From contig KV918925.1 of assembly GCA_002049455.2 (NCBI GenBank), positions 62,001 through 126,000 on the forward strand: a stretch of 64,000 nucleotides of DNA, in the 5' to 3' direction. Under the pieces are notes generated by a model. The model searched no databases. It worked only from the letters and a program-made list of their open reading frames with translations, and was not told the origin of the DNA. The translations under genes were made by a program, and so were the position numbers. The stretch's first letter is position 1. Every line of letters starts with the position of its first letter. This stretch comes from Porphyra umbilicalis. Lineage: Eukaryota; Rhodophyta; Bangiophyceae; Bangiales; Bangiaceae. This document shows, one piece after another, positions 22,911-34,359 of this stretch.

Positions 22911-23534
22911 CTACACGGCGCCGCGGAGGCGCTCGGCGTCGGCCGCGGACGCCGCCGCCGCGACGGTGCCCGCCGAGAGCCCCACCTCTGTGTGTGCGGC
23001 AGGGGCGGCGAGGCGGTCGTAGACGGTGGTGGCAGCGGTGGCAGCCAGCCCCCGCCACACCGCCGAGCGGCGGGGGAGTGGCGCCCGCTGCTGGCGGCGG
23101 TGGGCGTCGACGGAAAGTGCCACGCGGAGGGGGAGCCCCGGTGTGAGGGGGACGGTGGGGTTCCCGTCCAGCCCGAATGGGTTCGTGTCGGCCCGTACCG
23201 AGGCGGTGGGCAGGTCGGCGTGCGGCGGGGGGATGGCCGCCGCTGTTGATGCAGGTAGAGGCGGTGGGTCATCCGCAGGCCCCGCTGCCGCCGCCGCTGC
23301 CGTCTCTGCGGCCACCGCGGCGACCGCCTCGGCAGCCCACACGCCCAGCGTGCGGCTGTCTGATTGTAGCCGCGCGTCTACCATGCCGGCCGCTACCACC
23401 CCCCCCGACGCGGGGGCACCCCCCCCCCCAGCCGCGCAGCCGCCCAGTGCCCCACCACCTCGCGGATCGTCGCCATGACGGCCGCCGTGAGGAGGTGGCC
23501 CACCACCACGGCAATGACGGCAGCGCCCGCTCAT
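22911..23534 (-). CDS. Possible Ala/Pro-rich protein exon (low confidence)
   Basis: About 207 codons, the last 150 of which read like a real protein with mixed composition (MVDARLQSDSRTLGVWAAE, VRADTNPFGLDGNPTVPL, SAVWRGLAATAATTVYDRL). It ends in TAG at 22911. The first 50 codons are low-complexity Gly/Arg and may not be coding. No family was recognised. Confidence 0.25.
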   Translation of the reverse strand: MSGRCRHCRGGGPPPHGGRHGDDPRGGGALGGCAAGGGGAPASGGVVAAGMVDARLQSDSRTLGVWAAEAVAAVAAETAAAAAAGPADDPPPLPASTAAAIPPPHADLPTASVRADTNPFGLDGNPTVPLTPGLPLRVALSVDAHRRQQRAPLPRRSAVWRGLAATAATTVYDRLAAPAAHTEVGLSAGTVAAAASAADAERLRGAV

Positions 23535-24260
23535 CGGCCGCGAATCGTCTTGCCGCCCCCGCCGCTACCCGTGGTGGCAGACTGGGGGGGGGGGGCGCGA
23601 CACCACCACGTTTTTCAAACGTCCCGAATGAAAGAAAAGGGGGGTGGGGGTGTTGGGGGGGGGGGGGGCGTCACCGCCGAGCCGCACCGCCACCGCCGGC
23701 GCCGGGGGCATGCTGTCGCCCTCGACGGCGGCCGCCGCTGCCGTCGACGGGCCCACCGGTGCGAGTGACCGGGCCACCCCTACCACGCTCCGCGGCACCG
23801 CCGTTCCCCCCCTTTCGTCCGCCATACGAGGGTCCAGGCGCCGCCAATTCGCCGCCAGCAATGGCGGCGACCACGCCGCCGTCGGCGACCACGCCGTCGG
23901 TGCCGGCGACGGCGGCGGCGGCGACCGCTTGCCGCGACCCGACCTCCGCCTTAGCCGCCCGACCCGTGGCGGGGACGGGTGCCGCTGATGCCGGCCATGT
24001 CCTCGGGGAGAGACGACGGAGGACAAAAGAGGGCGAAAAAGAGAAAGAAGAGGAGGCGGCAAGGAATCGCGAAAGTAGGTGGCCACAAACGCGGCGGGGC
24101 GGGTCGCAAGTCAGCGGCAACTGGAAGGAAACAGAAGGGGACGGAGACAGACGAGCTCGGGCACGCTCCGTGCGGCACCCCACGGCGGATAAGGGATATC
24201 CGCTGCGCCGCCACCTGCCTTCACGGCGTTTCCCGGGCATGCTTCCCGGGCTGCAGTAAC

Positions 24261-24487
24261 CAGTTCCCGTTTTAGGCAAGAGTGCACACGGCGAAACCGA
24301 GGTCCTCAGTTCCTCTGTGACGGGAAACATTTCCCGAGAAACAGCGTCGAGGCCGAATAACCTTGTACTTGACAAGAGTGCGACCAGGGCTTGCTGGTGG
24401 CGCTTTATTAGGCTGCGGCCCCGAAATATAGTGCCACTATCTCCTCCTAATGCGGATGTTTCCCGCGACGAAGAACTGCGTACTGCT
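24261..24487. other. Short spacer before element B; nothing recognised
   Basis: Moderate-GC sequence between the GC-rich tract and the left end of element B. The last bases before the element, TACTGCT, resemble the first bases after it, TACTGTG, and may be a partly eroded target-site duplication. Confidence 0.4.
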
Positions 24488-27400
24488 CACGCCTAGTTAA
24501 GGTCGGACTTCTGGGTCTGAACATTACAGCGCCACGTGAAGTTTCCCAAAATCATCTGAAAATGATTCGAACAGATCCATCCCTGTTTTGAGGAAGCGCA
24601 GTGGGCCACGGGCTTGACGACGAGCCACCAGCCTTCTCTCACCCACAGATCTGTTGTAGCTGCTCCCAACGACACTCCATCTTCTCTGCCCCCCTCTTCC
24701 CTCCTCAGCGGCAAGAATGGTGCTTGAGCCAGACCGGGTGAGCACGGTGGATGCTCTTGAAGGGTACGGATACCCTCGCTGATCCGCATGCTTGTACACG
24801 TCCTTCTATTCGATCTATGGGAGCATGGCTGTGCGTGAGATGTATCACCCCTCCCTTGAAAAGGGCAACAATCACTGCGGCTGCTGACACACTATCTGTT
24901 AACTATGCACCGCTCCGACGTGCTTCTGGTTCTTGTATTGCTCTTTCCTCTGGCAGAACGGCCACGCCAGCATCGCCTAGTGCCCCAGCTGGCTCCTGCC
25001 AGGAGCTCCCACCAGGACCACCCCCCACCCACAAGCAGCCTTCCGACCTCAGCCCAGCCAGCGTTGGTGACAGGCTTCAGGTAGTTAAAGCGGCGGGGAT
25101 CGACGTGCTCCCTTCGCGTAGCGGCACGGCGGAGTTTTTGAACCGTCACCTCGCCAACACCCGCCCGAACAAGATTTTGGTCAAGTTCAAGAATGGGCGG
25201 GTGCGGACGTACGAGCCAGTCTTCGAGGCACGAAAACTCGTGGTGGCCGACCGCCAAATGCAGTGGCGGCGGGCTTATGCATCGGCGGCGGTGGCGCGCA
25301 TCTTTGGTTTGGAGCCTGAGTTGATTACGGTGGCGATGAGTGACATCTGCCGCCGCGCCATGCATTGCGGCGGCGTCGCGGTGGCTCCGGCCGCCGCGCT
25401 GAGCGTGCTCCCAGTACGACTCCAAACCCAGTTTATGATTCACAACAATGTCAGCGGGGCGCTGTTTCAGCGGGTGCGTCTTCTCTTGGGCCCCGCTGCC
25501 GGCTTGGCCAGCCGCGAGCAACTACGCGCCGACCGAACGCTGGCTGCGGCGGAGCCGCAGAACGCGGCGGGAGTTAATGGCGGCGGCGCGCACCTTCTGA
25601 GCCCGCGCGCCGCCCTCCAGGCGATGTTTGACCACGCTGGGGCAACAGGCCAGTTTCTGGGGCGCCTTCTACGGGGCGCTGACGGGCGGCAGATCGAGGC
25701 GAACGAGACATTCGATGGCCAAGATAGCGCGGCGGCGCTGCCTCCTCCTGGCGTGCGGGACGTGCAGATATGCTTTGGTTTGGACAAGGGCGGTCTACGT
25801 AGCACTTGTAAAGCTGTTCTGTCCAACTGTAACCAAGCCCATCCATCGAGCCGTGGCAACACTATTCTGTACGGCGTCTTTCCGACCTCGAAAGATGACT
25901 ACGAGGTGCTGACAGCGATGGCTGCCGTCTACACCCCGGATTTGGACGGTCTCCGGCAAGGCGGGCTGCTCGTGGGAGGCCTGCGGCGCGCCGTGCGTCT
26001 CATCCTGACGGGCGACCTGCGTTTCATCTCGACGTAGCTTGGGCACGCCGGCCACTCCAGCACTCACCCCTGTGTGTGGTGTACAGTGGTGCTCCGACGG
26101 ACACGAACGAACGGGTCGCGCGTGGACCAATGGGGCGACATGCAAGCGGGAAGCCAGGCGCGCGGCACGTTACGGACACTGTCGGACTACGAGGAGGCGG
26201 CCGCGCGACATGCAGGGGGCGGGAATGCCACACTGGATACTCCACTCTCGGTGGATGCCCATTTCTGCATTGTCAAGCGCCCATTACTTCTTGTGGACCC
26301 AACCCATATTGCACCGGCTCCGTTACACCTGACGCTGGGAATAACTTTGTACCTGCTCCGGCTGGGGATTGAAGCTGTTTACTTCTATGGCGGGCTCCCA
26401 TTGGCAGATGTTAACTCCCAGAACTTGGCTCGGACGCCGCGGTACGGTGTGGGAGTGGATGCACCACCGTATTGGGGAGGCTCGTTTGAAGGGCGGGCGT
26501 GCCACAAGATTGGCGAGCGGCTGGGGATGGTCAGCAATTTGCTGTCACGATACGTACCTGCGGCTGCTGCGGAGGCGTACAGCGCGGCGTGTGAGGCGTG
26601 GCAAGCAGTGCTCCCTGTGCTTAACCGGACTAGACCGGCGTCGGCGGACGAGACGAAGGCGTTTCGTCGCGACTCCGCCCGATTTGTGGACGGCATGACG
26701 GCTTTTTTCCCGTGGTCAACTGTCACTCCCAAACTTCACGTTCTGTGTTGCCACGCCCCTGCTTTCTTGGAGCTGTTTGGGAGCATTGGCAGGTACAGTG
26801 AACAAGGCCTTGAGTCATGGCACGCACACTTTAACCAGAATTCGAGGCTGTACACCGAGGACACCTTCCTGGCTAGCTGTCTAACCTATGTGCGACGGTC
26901 GGCAGTTGGACGGGCGCCTGGCGACGACGAGCAAAATCGCGGCAAGCGGCGCAAGCCCGCTCGGGCGGGCCCGGGGGCACGCGACGCGAAACGTCCAGAT
27001 GATAAGCGGACAGTGGCTGGACGGGCATTGGCGGGGTGCCCACGTCGCGAGTCGGTGGCGTGTGCCCTAAAGCATGCCGAGAACTGTGAGAAGTGGGCGC
27101 GGGATAATCTTGGCGAAGCTGTGAGGCGGATTGATGCCCACCGACGACGGATTGGTTGGACCTCGACCGAGGCGCCCGCACCGGTGGGGGATGCATCGTC
27201 GGAGGAGGGGGACTGGCACGAGGCCTATTTGGCGGCAGAGGCGGCTGAGGCGGCATGCTGGATGATGTTGGGTGGGTCGCCGGCTGCACAATAAATAGTT
27301 GAAGAGCGTTTAGTAAAAGTGTGTCAGTGGCTTCCAGTCCAGGGCTGTGGTGGTTGGGTAAGGCTGCCATCGACTTGGCCGCAATCTTCCGTTGCACGAC

Positions 27401-27735
27401 AGGTGACATGGCGGCGTCAGTCACCCTTCGCACGCCAAGTCAAATTGGAAACAGGGGCCAGGCAGCCCAACGTTTTACTGCCACAAGCAATCTCACAGCC
27501 TGCGAGAGCGCTGACAAAAAGAACCACAGGCTGCTATTTCAGCAGGGATCGATCTCTCATTGGATAGGAGCGTCAATCGTGGCAACGGCAAGAACTTTGA
27601 TCCATGTTCTGGTCTTGTTCAAATAACACCTTGCATGAGGTCGCTCAACCAATAAAGTTTTAGTATTCGGGTGCTGCCAGCAGCATTGACCAATCAACCC
27701 AGAAGTCCGGAGAAGGGGGGTCTTAACTAGGCGTG
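24488..27735 (+). mobile_element. DNA transposon element B (A/B/C family), best preserved copy
   Basis: Left end CACGCCTAGTTAAGGTC, right end inverted CACGCCTAGTTAAGAC. The first 14 bases are identical. A CTTCTGGGT block lies 20-40 bases inside both ends. The 3248-bp element contains one long plus-strand transposase reading frame (24751-27294) and lacks the ~333-bp tandem array seen in A and C. Flanks share TACTG on both sides (TACTGCT left, TACTGTG right), suggesting a 7-8 bp target duplication with two or three differences. No other gene was seen inside. Confidence 0.85.
24751..27294 (+). pseudogene. Element B transposase, RNase-H-like, one in-frame TAG
   Basis: One frame runs 848 codons including the end stop and is broken only by TAG at 26035-26037, between LTGDLRFIST and LGHAGHSSTHPCVWC. 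The features fit the acidic triad of eukaryotic cut-and-paste transposases with a CxxC/H insertion. The first acidic residue lies in FGLDKGG (about residue 340) and the second in LTGD (about 425). CVWC follows at about 440, PKLHVLCCH comes later (about 660), and the third acidic residue is in EQGLESWHAHFN (about 690). The N-terminal 300 residues include a basic segment (RTYEPVFEARKLVVADRQ). The C-terminus is basic then acidic. Copies A and C conserve these blocks. The superfamily could not be assigned from memory. The stop probably inactivates it, unless it is read through. Confidence 0.7.
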
Positions 27736-27787
27736 TACTGTGAGAAGCGATCCAGATCGAGCCGGTCAGTACTGCTGGCCGTGCAGG

Positions 27788-27963
27788 TATTGCTGTCTTC
27801 CCAATTTTGGCCAATGCCGTCGATGTCAAGAGGGGTGATCAACTGTGCGAAACAGTTTCTCAGCCATCCATTCAGCCGGATAAAGTCGTTCGACCAATGA
27901 GCAGTTGACCGAGACCCTGTCCTGACTTCGATCACATCGGCCAAAATTGGGAAGACAGCAATA
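27788..27963. repeat. 25-bp perfect inverted repeat, possible tiny MITE
   Basis: Bases 27788-27812 (TATTGCTGTCTTCCC then AATTTTGGCC) are repeated exactly in inverse orientation at 27939-27963. The loop between is about 126 bases. The pair starts 52 bases after the end of element B. It may be a very short non-autonomous element or a cruciform-forming site. Confidence 0.7.
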
Positions 27964-27969
27964 TGCATC

Positions 27970-28215
27970 TCAAATCTGCTGAGTTTTGGCTCCGAGATTG
28001 TCTGGAAAGTAGGGCGCATGCTCATCTGCCGTACCGGCGCCGGTTCCCCACATTATCAAATTGCCTCCGAATGTCTCCAGAACAGGATGAAACGGCATGT
28101 TATACTCCATCTTCGACCCCCCTTCACACTGAAAAATGTCCAATGTAGTGGTAAAACGACATTCGCCTTCTAGACCACGGCGCATCACTGCATTCTGGCA
28201 GTATACAAAAGAACT
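27970..28215 (-). repeat. Repeat R3, copy 1 (inverted partner 49900-50135)
   Basis: The reverse strand from about 28215 to 27970 matches 49900-50135 over about 230 bases by eye. The translation is conserved between copies: MPFHPVLE, then FGGNL, then GTGA, then APYF/APHF. DNA differences leave this peptide largely unchanged, suggesting it was coding when the copies split. Family unknown. Confidence 0.65.
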
Positions 28216-28389
28216 GCGTCCTAGACATGCAACGTAGACCTCTGTGACACCCACATTGCCGTTGTATCTGAGCGACGAGCGCTTCCCACGTGGCGTTGCC
28301 TGGATCGATAACAATGTCTCAAAAAAGGTAACGTATGATGCGCTTCGGGGGGCTTCCAGGGCCTGCCGTGCACAATCCCGTCCCTGCCG

Positions 28390-29150
28390 GCCCTCAAACC
28401 ATCCCTACCCCCCCCCCCCCACCCCATTTCCCCGCCCCCGATCACCCCAGCAACAGGCTCCTATCACAAGCCTGCCCGCCCGCCACTTTCTCGCCTTCTG
28501 CTTGCCGCCAGCCCGCCGCTTGCCTGCCGCTTGCCCGTCGTTTGCACGTCACTAACCCTCCACTTGCCCCGCACTCACTTGCCGCCAACTCACCTGCCAT
28601 GAACTAACCACCCACCCCCGACATAGCCGCCACCAGGCCACCGAGTACTCACAGCCGACGCCCCGCCTTGGCGCAACCAGCCCCTCACCACTTGCCCGCC
28701 GCCGACTCCGTGCCTGCCCGCCGTCGGCCCGCCGTAACAATATCGCTGCCGATCCACCGCCCGCCTGCCAGCTGCAGCTGGCAGCCCTTCCCCACTGACC
28801 TGCCGCGGACGCCTCGTTTTACAGCAACCGGCCTGCCGCCACTTGCGTGCCGCCGATCCACTGCCTTGCCGTCGCCAGCCCGCCCTCACTTGCCCGCCGA
28901 CCAGTCACCACCTTCCCGCGGCTAGCCCAGCGCCTACCCACTACCAGCCCACCGCCCGCCACTCATTTTTCTGCCACCAGCGCCCCGCCAACAAATTGCC
29001 TGCCTGCGACCAGGCCACCGCTTCGCCGGCGCCTGGCCACCCCTGGCGCGCCATCAACGCCCTGCCTCAAGCCCACCACTTGCCCACCGCCCGTCCACCA
29101 CTTCGTAGTGCGCCGCCCACCAACAGTCAGCCCGTCGCCAAGCCAGCACT
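28390..29150. repeat. Degenerate C-rich satellite-like tract
   Basis: Loosely repeated CCCGCCACTTGCC / TGCCGCTTGCC / CGCCGACC words with a C run at 28403-28420. Similar in style to the 25-bp minisatellite at 15.6-16.3 kb but less regular. Spacing varies around 12 and 22-25 bases. Pro-rich ORFs here are by-products. Confidence 0.55.
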
Positions 29151-29204
29151 GCCAACCAAAGCAAAGAAAGTAATGTATGACCTTCGGAGCTTTCGCTTCC
29201 ACCG

Positions 29205-29690
29205 GCTGAACGCTGGAGGCTTCTGGCAGTCCAGAGACGCCCCACACAGACTGATGCGTGATCCTAAGAGCTCTTCTTTTTTTTTACTGAGCGCTCGTGG
29301 CTTCTCTCTGTCCGGGGACGCCACGCACAGACTGTTGTATGACGAACCGTTTTGACCGGCTCTAGCACGCTCCGAAACGACGACGACCCACCCGATTTAC
29401 TTGTGTGCGCGTCACCTGTAGTCTGCTTCATCAGCGGCGACAAGCCCACGAATCTGGCCTGATTTACCAGGTATTTTCCGCGGAGCCAGCACGTGGGACA
29501 TGTAGCCCACGTTCTGGACTCCCGCCCCCTTCAGATCACGCGCGTTCGGCCCCCCCCGCCACGGACGCCGCTCCGAATTGATGCCCGTGAGGCAATCGGG
29601 CCTGTAGTTCATATTATTATTTCTAGTACGCGTCTTAGTACACGTCCAGTATGCGCCCCACTTTCCCGACGATGGACAATTCCACGCAAA
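29205..29690. repeat. Repeat R2, copy 1 (inverted partner 45950-46330)
   Basis: Landmarks GCTGAACGCTGG, TTCTGGCAGTCCAGAGACGC, ACGACGACCCACCCG, GCACGTGGGACATGTAGCCC, GAATTGATGC and CGCGTCTTAGTACACGTC appear in reverse order and orientation at 46330-45950. This copy has an extra ~85 bases around 29250-29340, which look like a partial internal duplication (second CACGCACAGACTG). No coding recognised. Confidence 0.75.
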
Positions 29691-30357
29691 GCAAGCTATG
29701 GTGCGTGTCCACTAAATGAGACATGCTTGTTTTCTAAAGGACTGACACATCGCTGCACGGGGGAGAGTGAAATGGGGTAGTAGAAAATTCTCGACTAGCC
29801 TCAATAGAGAGAGCCCCTCCTCACGCGTTTTTTGCTGACAACTCCTGAGTACTCGCCTGTAGGCTCTGTTTTGAGGACCTTTCACGCAGCCCACATCCTG
29901 GAGCCGGTCATTTCCATGTTCTTTGGGTTACAGGTTTGCATCGTCAAAGCTCATGTGCTAACTCGAGCTTCGATGAGTGGTGTCCCATATCAGGTTTTCT
30001 TCAGGGTGGGCGACATGGGGGTCTTTTCCGCGTTTTTATTTGCGAGGACGTGCCCTTTTCTGAGTGCACACATTTTCAGCATTGCCTGCTCTTGTTCCGT
30101 GCTGTTGTTTTGGGCGCGTGACCGTCACCTGTCAAGGCTGCAATGAATGACACTTTCCCCCAGGACGCGTCAGAAGGTGCCGTCTCTGCTCACTGTTCAG
30201 ATACCGTTCTGGAAGCACAGTGGGACCGAGTGGGTCACATGACATCATCGGACCGGTGCAAAAGGCAAGTGGGCGGAGACCAAATGAAAAGTCCGCGATG
30301 TCTCCTTTTTAGGACACGAACATTACCTTATGTTCTCGAGTTCGTGAATCACGACAC
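29691..30357. other. No gene recognised
   Basis: Moderate-GC sequence between repeat R2 and element C. No motif, terminal repeat or RNA gene recognised. Confidence 0.4.
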
Positions 30358-30499
30358 CACGCCTAGTCAAGATGCTGTGTTCCTGCTCTTCTGGGTGCTG
30401 AAGTGATACGTGTGCCGTGCTTGGCTGCTCCATCCTAATGTGACAGCTCATTGGTCACAAATGAGAGTGTCAGATCGGGCTTCTCTAATTTCGACAGTA

Positions 30500-31580
30500 A
30501 GTATAACATGGCGAACAGCACCCCCTCTCACCGACCCTGCCGGCCAGTACAGCGTAATCGTTCGAGAGGCTTTCGTGAAAATTTGGTTGGAATGAACAAG
30601 TGTCTGAACGCCCCCGCTACTTCATCGCGAGCAACGCACATTACTGCAGAACGACAAAAACGGCACCAGCTCCGAGCCTGCTCGCGCTGTGCCAGCATTA
30701 TTTGGATCATTCTGGTGCACAGTGCGATGACCTGCATAAACCGGCACCGCCAACGCGCGTGTATTTTCCTCAAAATAGATAGCTAGCGGACGTGTGAATC
30801 CATGTGCACGAGGTAGGCAGAGGGTCTCAAGTACTCCGATGCTCGTTCTGACAACAGATTCTAGCTCGCAGGATGCGAGCTACTCTATTTACCCTATGGA
30901 GAGCTTCTGGTTGCGCCTCTTGGCACCCAGAGACCCCACCAACCGATTTCGTGTGAGGGCATACTGGGACTAGTCAAGCGATCTGGTGAAGAACGGGCAT
31001 AATTCCGGCGGTGTGGATGCATGTCGAGTGTTCTTTGGTTATTCTATGGCGCTGTATGGTGCACTGCATGAACCGGCGCATTAAGAGCACTTGCATTTCC
31101 CGGAAAAACGAGAGCTAGCAGATATGCATGTCAGGATACACGGGGCTGTCAGAGAACCACAAGTTCTCCGATGCTCGTTCTGAAAACAACTTATGTCTCA
31201 AAGCATCCCAGTTACTCAAGGTATCATGGGGGGAGCTTCTGGTTGTGCCTCTTGGCACCCAAGAACCTCCTCGACCGATTTCATATGCGGGCATGCCAGG
31301 CCGAGTCAAGCGATCTGGAGTAAAAACGGGCATGACTCCGCCTGTGCGTATGCATGTTGAGTGTGAATTGGCTCAATCTGCTTTGCTTTTTGATGGGCAG
31401 CGTACACCGGCGCCGCCAGAGCACGTGTTTCTCCCTCAAGAAGTAGCGGTGGCAGATAATCGAGTCCATGTACGCGGAGTTGTCGGAGGGTCGCACGTGC
31501 TTCGATGCGCGTTCTCACGACAGATTCTGACTCAGATTACCCGCGACACCCTAGCTGTTATGGACGGAGCTGGTGGTTAA
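30500..31580. repeat. ~333-bp tandem array inside element C, about three units
   Basis: The landmark CTCCGATGCTCGTTCTGA occurs at 30834 and 31166, and as CTTCGATGCGCGTTCTCA at 31500, so the spacing is 332 and 334 bases. Within each unit the order is AGCTTCTGGTTG, CCTCTTGGCACCCA, GACCGATTTC, GTCAAGCGATCTGG, GGGCAT, then ACCGGC and a CGCGTGT/CACGTGT block. A partial unit precedes the first. The period is close to 111 codons, and the plus strand of the second unit is open for about 150 codons (31128-31580). Confidence 0.8.
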
Positions 31581-31589
31581 GGCGGTCGG

Positions 31590-33218
31590 CGACCACGGGC
31601 TCGCTAAACCCTATCGCTATTTCGAAAAACACACGGCTCTGCTCTTCTTCATGTGTGCTGCCCACTGTTGCGTGCCAGTACACCCTCACGGTACTCGCCT
31701 CATCCAAAACGACCCCCGCCGCCAACTTCTTTCTCTTCTTCGCCACCTTGACGGCCTCGGCCGCGCTCTCGTGTACTTGCGGCTTGTTTTCTCGTGTGCG
31801 CCTGTCGTCTGCTTTCGTTGCTTTGTGGACGCCAGCCGCAGAAGGCCTCCGTTTAACCGCGTAGCGCGCGAGGACCTCCGCTTCTGCCTCCCTCGCCAGG
31901 CACATCCACCGTATGAAGAAAGCTGCTTGCTGCATCTCTGTCGCACCTGGGCACTTCACAGCTCCTTGGTTGTAGCGCCCATGCCACGCATCGAGGCCAT
32001 GCTCTCAGTACAGGTCGATGCTGCCCCAGCGCTTCAAAACGTCTGGAGTATGAAACATCAAAATGTGCAGTTTCTGTGAAGTGGAGAGCCACCCGAACTT
32101 TCGCTTTTACAGGGTCACCATGGCCTCCGTATTCGAGCGAAGCAGAGACTGACTGTGAAGGACAGCACTCTATTGGTCTAAAACGACAGTAAGAAGGCAC
32201 CAAAGCCAATAGACAGCCCGCAATCGGTACCAGGACCTTGCATGCAACAGAACTCACTGTTTGTTGCCGCTGAGTCCTATTTTCTTGGCACGGAGCAAGC
32301 TGCTCACGCGTGATCTTGAGAATTTCTACTGTCTCCTTGCCAGAATTGCAGAAAAAAAAAGGAGCTGATGTAGATTTCCAGGCTGTATTGGCACATGTAA
32401 GCGATGAGGAGCACCAAGTCAGTCCCAGGGGCGCATCTGATTGGTGGAGAGCGTCGTTCCGCAAGTCAGTCTCTGTCTACCAGGACAAATTTCGAAGATC
32501 AGAAATACAATTTGACAAGGATCAATCCGAAATAGGCGACTCCGCGCCACCGACTAGTGATGATCGGCGGTGCCAGGCCCGCCGCCTGTCCGCGAAGCGT
32601 CGTCAATTGCCAAACGGTCAGCAAATTGCGTCCGCTCTCGGACGTGCGGGGCCTCCGGCAGGTCCTGGAGTGTGCCAAACACAGCATCGAGCACTGCCTA
32701 CCTGCCGCCTGGCCTCCGAGTGCGCTTCCTCATCAGGCAGGGCTGCGTTGCCGTTGCACCCTGACGGCCTAGGAGAATGCATCGTGCTGCGGAGTCGCAC
32801 CCAAGAATCGACGTCACGGCCGGCGCGCCCAGAGCAAAATGACCCCGTCACGTCAGAGGGCTTCAAGCCGGGGCACGTGCGTCTAGAGCATGGCTGACAG
32901 CACGTCGTACTTGTCGTCATCGCAAGGCCAGACTGCGCCCAGGATTGTGATTGACGGACTGTGAGGGTGGGCGTAGCTGATGATCGATGCCACAAACTTC
33001 ACCGACCTGGGAAGGCCGCCCCTGTCCAAACCTACAGTGATCTGCACGTCGGGCAAGGTGGGCGAGTGCGATCTCGGCAGTAGTGTCGCCGGGGCCACGC
33101 CAGGCTGGTTGGGCGCCACCAAAGTGACGGGAACTGCGTCCTTCGCGAGCCTCTCTATAAATGGGTAGGAGTTACAGAGGGCAGTCAACTTCTCCTGGGC
33201 GGGGGCAGTGACAGACAT
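31590..33218 (-). pseudogene. Element C transposase, degenerate
   Basis: The minus strand from 33218 reads ITVGLDRGGLPRSVKF and then SITILGAVWPCDDDKYDVL, matching FGLDKGG and NTILYGVFPTSKDDYEVL in element B. Next comes a frame-shifted zone with CNGNAALP. Around 32060-31960 it reads LHILMFHTPDVLKRWGSIDLY, a stop, then EHGLDAWHGRYNQ, matching the PKLHVLCCH ... EQGLESWHAHFN block. The tail is Lys/Arg-rich (AKKRKKLAAG). Several stops and frameshifts are present. It is more like copy A than copy B in the middle region. Confidence 0.75.
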
Positions 33219-33819
33219 GAGATGCTCACTTGATCCGTTCTCGACAACTTGCTTGCCTGAACGTGAGGCCAGCTTGTGTCAATGAGCTCGCAGCGCAGCC
33301 AGGCTAGCAAGGCCGCTGCGTGGCCCCACTGGAGCTCTGCACCACCGCTTGAAACCGATACAGCTCATGGACAGAGTTGCAACGAGACCCACCTGCTGGG
33401 TCACTGACAGACGCACGAGTTAACCTGAGCGCCGCGTCTGCCCGCGCCGCGCCTCCGGCCCTACAGCCACTCCCGTCCCTGTCAGCCGACTCGCAGCTGC
33501 ACGACGTTCGTTTATTCGGCTGATTTTGACCTGCTGCTTCGTGGCCAACAGCTGCTTTGAGTAGACGGGCACCCTCCTGTTCTTATCATGCAGGCGCAAT
33601 TTTGGTCCGTCGCCTGGCAGCAAAAAACGTTGGCAATTACCTGTAGCAACGACGTGTTTTTGTTGCCTTTGTGATTCCCTTCCATGAGGTCAAAGAGAAA
33701 TCCCTGGCAGCTGTGGACTGCAGGCATCTCTTTCGACGGCATCGGCGAGAGTAGTGTCGCTTTTCCGCCAGTGGCATCCGGCCGGAGGTGGTGGTCCATG
33801 GGGTGCTGCTCCGGCTCTG

Positions 33820-34359
33820 TCACTGCTCCAGGAGCGCCGGTGTAGCAGCGCGGTCGCGTTCCTCCAGCAGCTGTAGCTGAGCGGCGCCCTCCCGCTCGCC
33901 AGCCAAGCGGGCGGCCGTTTCCGATGCATGGCAAACGGAACAGCCCTCCACGTCCACAAGATGAAGCGCCTGAGGGCCGCAGAGAGGAAGGAGGTGAGGC
34001 GTGACAACAGCGCCTCCTGGTGTGGTCTCTCCGCCGAGAGTCGGAGGAAGATTGGCGTGGAGTGGCGCCACAGCTGCGAGGCTGGGCGACAGGCGCACTC
34101 TCACCGTAAGCTGAGCGCAGAATCGTTTGGTAGAGGGCAGGGGGAGGGTCAAGGGGACAGAGGGCTCGACAATACTCTGAGGCGGCGACTCTTTCCTTCT
34201 CAGGCAACGAAACCGATCACAAAGACCGAGTGGCGGGTCGGTGTCGCTGGCGGCTGGTGCGACCACGCCCCTCTGGCACCTAACCACCGGAAGGCGGGCG
34301 ACAATGGCTGGGGGCGAGCCAGAAGTCCGAAACTTGGCCCACTCCTGGCAAGCGACCAT
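33820..34359 (-). pseudogene. Element C upstream Cys-bearing segment shared with element A
   Basis: The minus-strand translation MVACQEWAKFRTSGSP, IVARLPVVRC and LGLCDRFRCLRRK corresponds to MADWQDWVQTCPRGSSP, LVARLPVITC and LGLCAPYCSRRK in element A near 820-990. The shared cysteines and basic residues suggest an old DNA-binding or zinc-binding N-terminal domain of the family's protein. No equivalent was found in element B, where this zone is shorter. The remainder of the element up to 34969 shows no further coding. Confidence 0.5.

Larger units (their letters stand above)
16861..24260. other. Extreme GC-rich tract, probable host DNA, genes unresolved
   Basis: By eye about 75-80% G+C with many G or C runs of 8 to 15 bases. 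Stops are rare simply because of composition, so ORFs of 200-670 codons exist on both strands and overlap each other. No domain was identified. A few stretches look more protein-like than their overlapping frames and are listed separately with low confidence. The composition resembles the host tracts at 58.1-59.2 kb and 62.7-64.0 kb, which flank real host genes. Confidence 0.6.

Noticed and set aside
21328-23058. 576-codon minus-strand ORF
   Set aside because: Same reason: composition-driven, with a better protein-like frame (23534-22911) overlapping part of it.
26035-26037. Genetic code with reassigned stops
   Set aside because: TAG, TGA and TAA all interrupt frames here, and the host-type genes end in normal stops, so decay is simpler.
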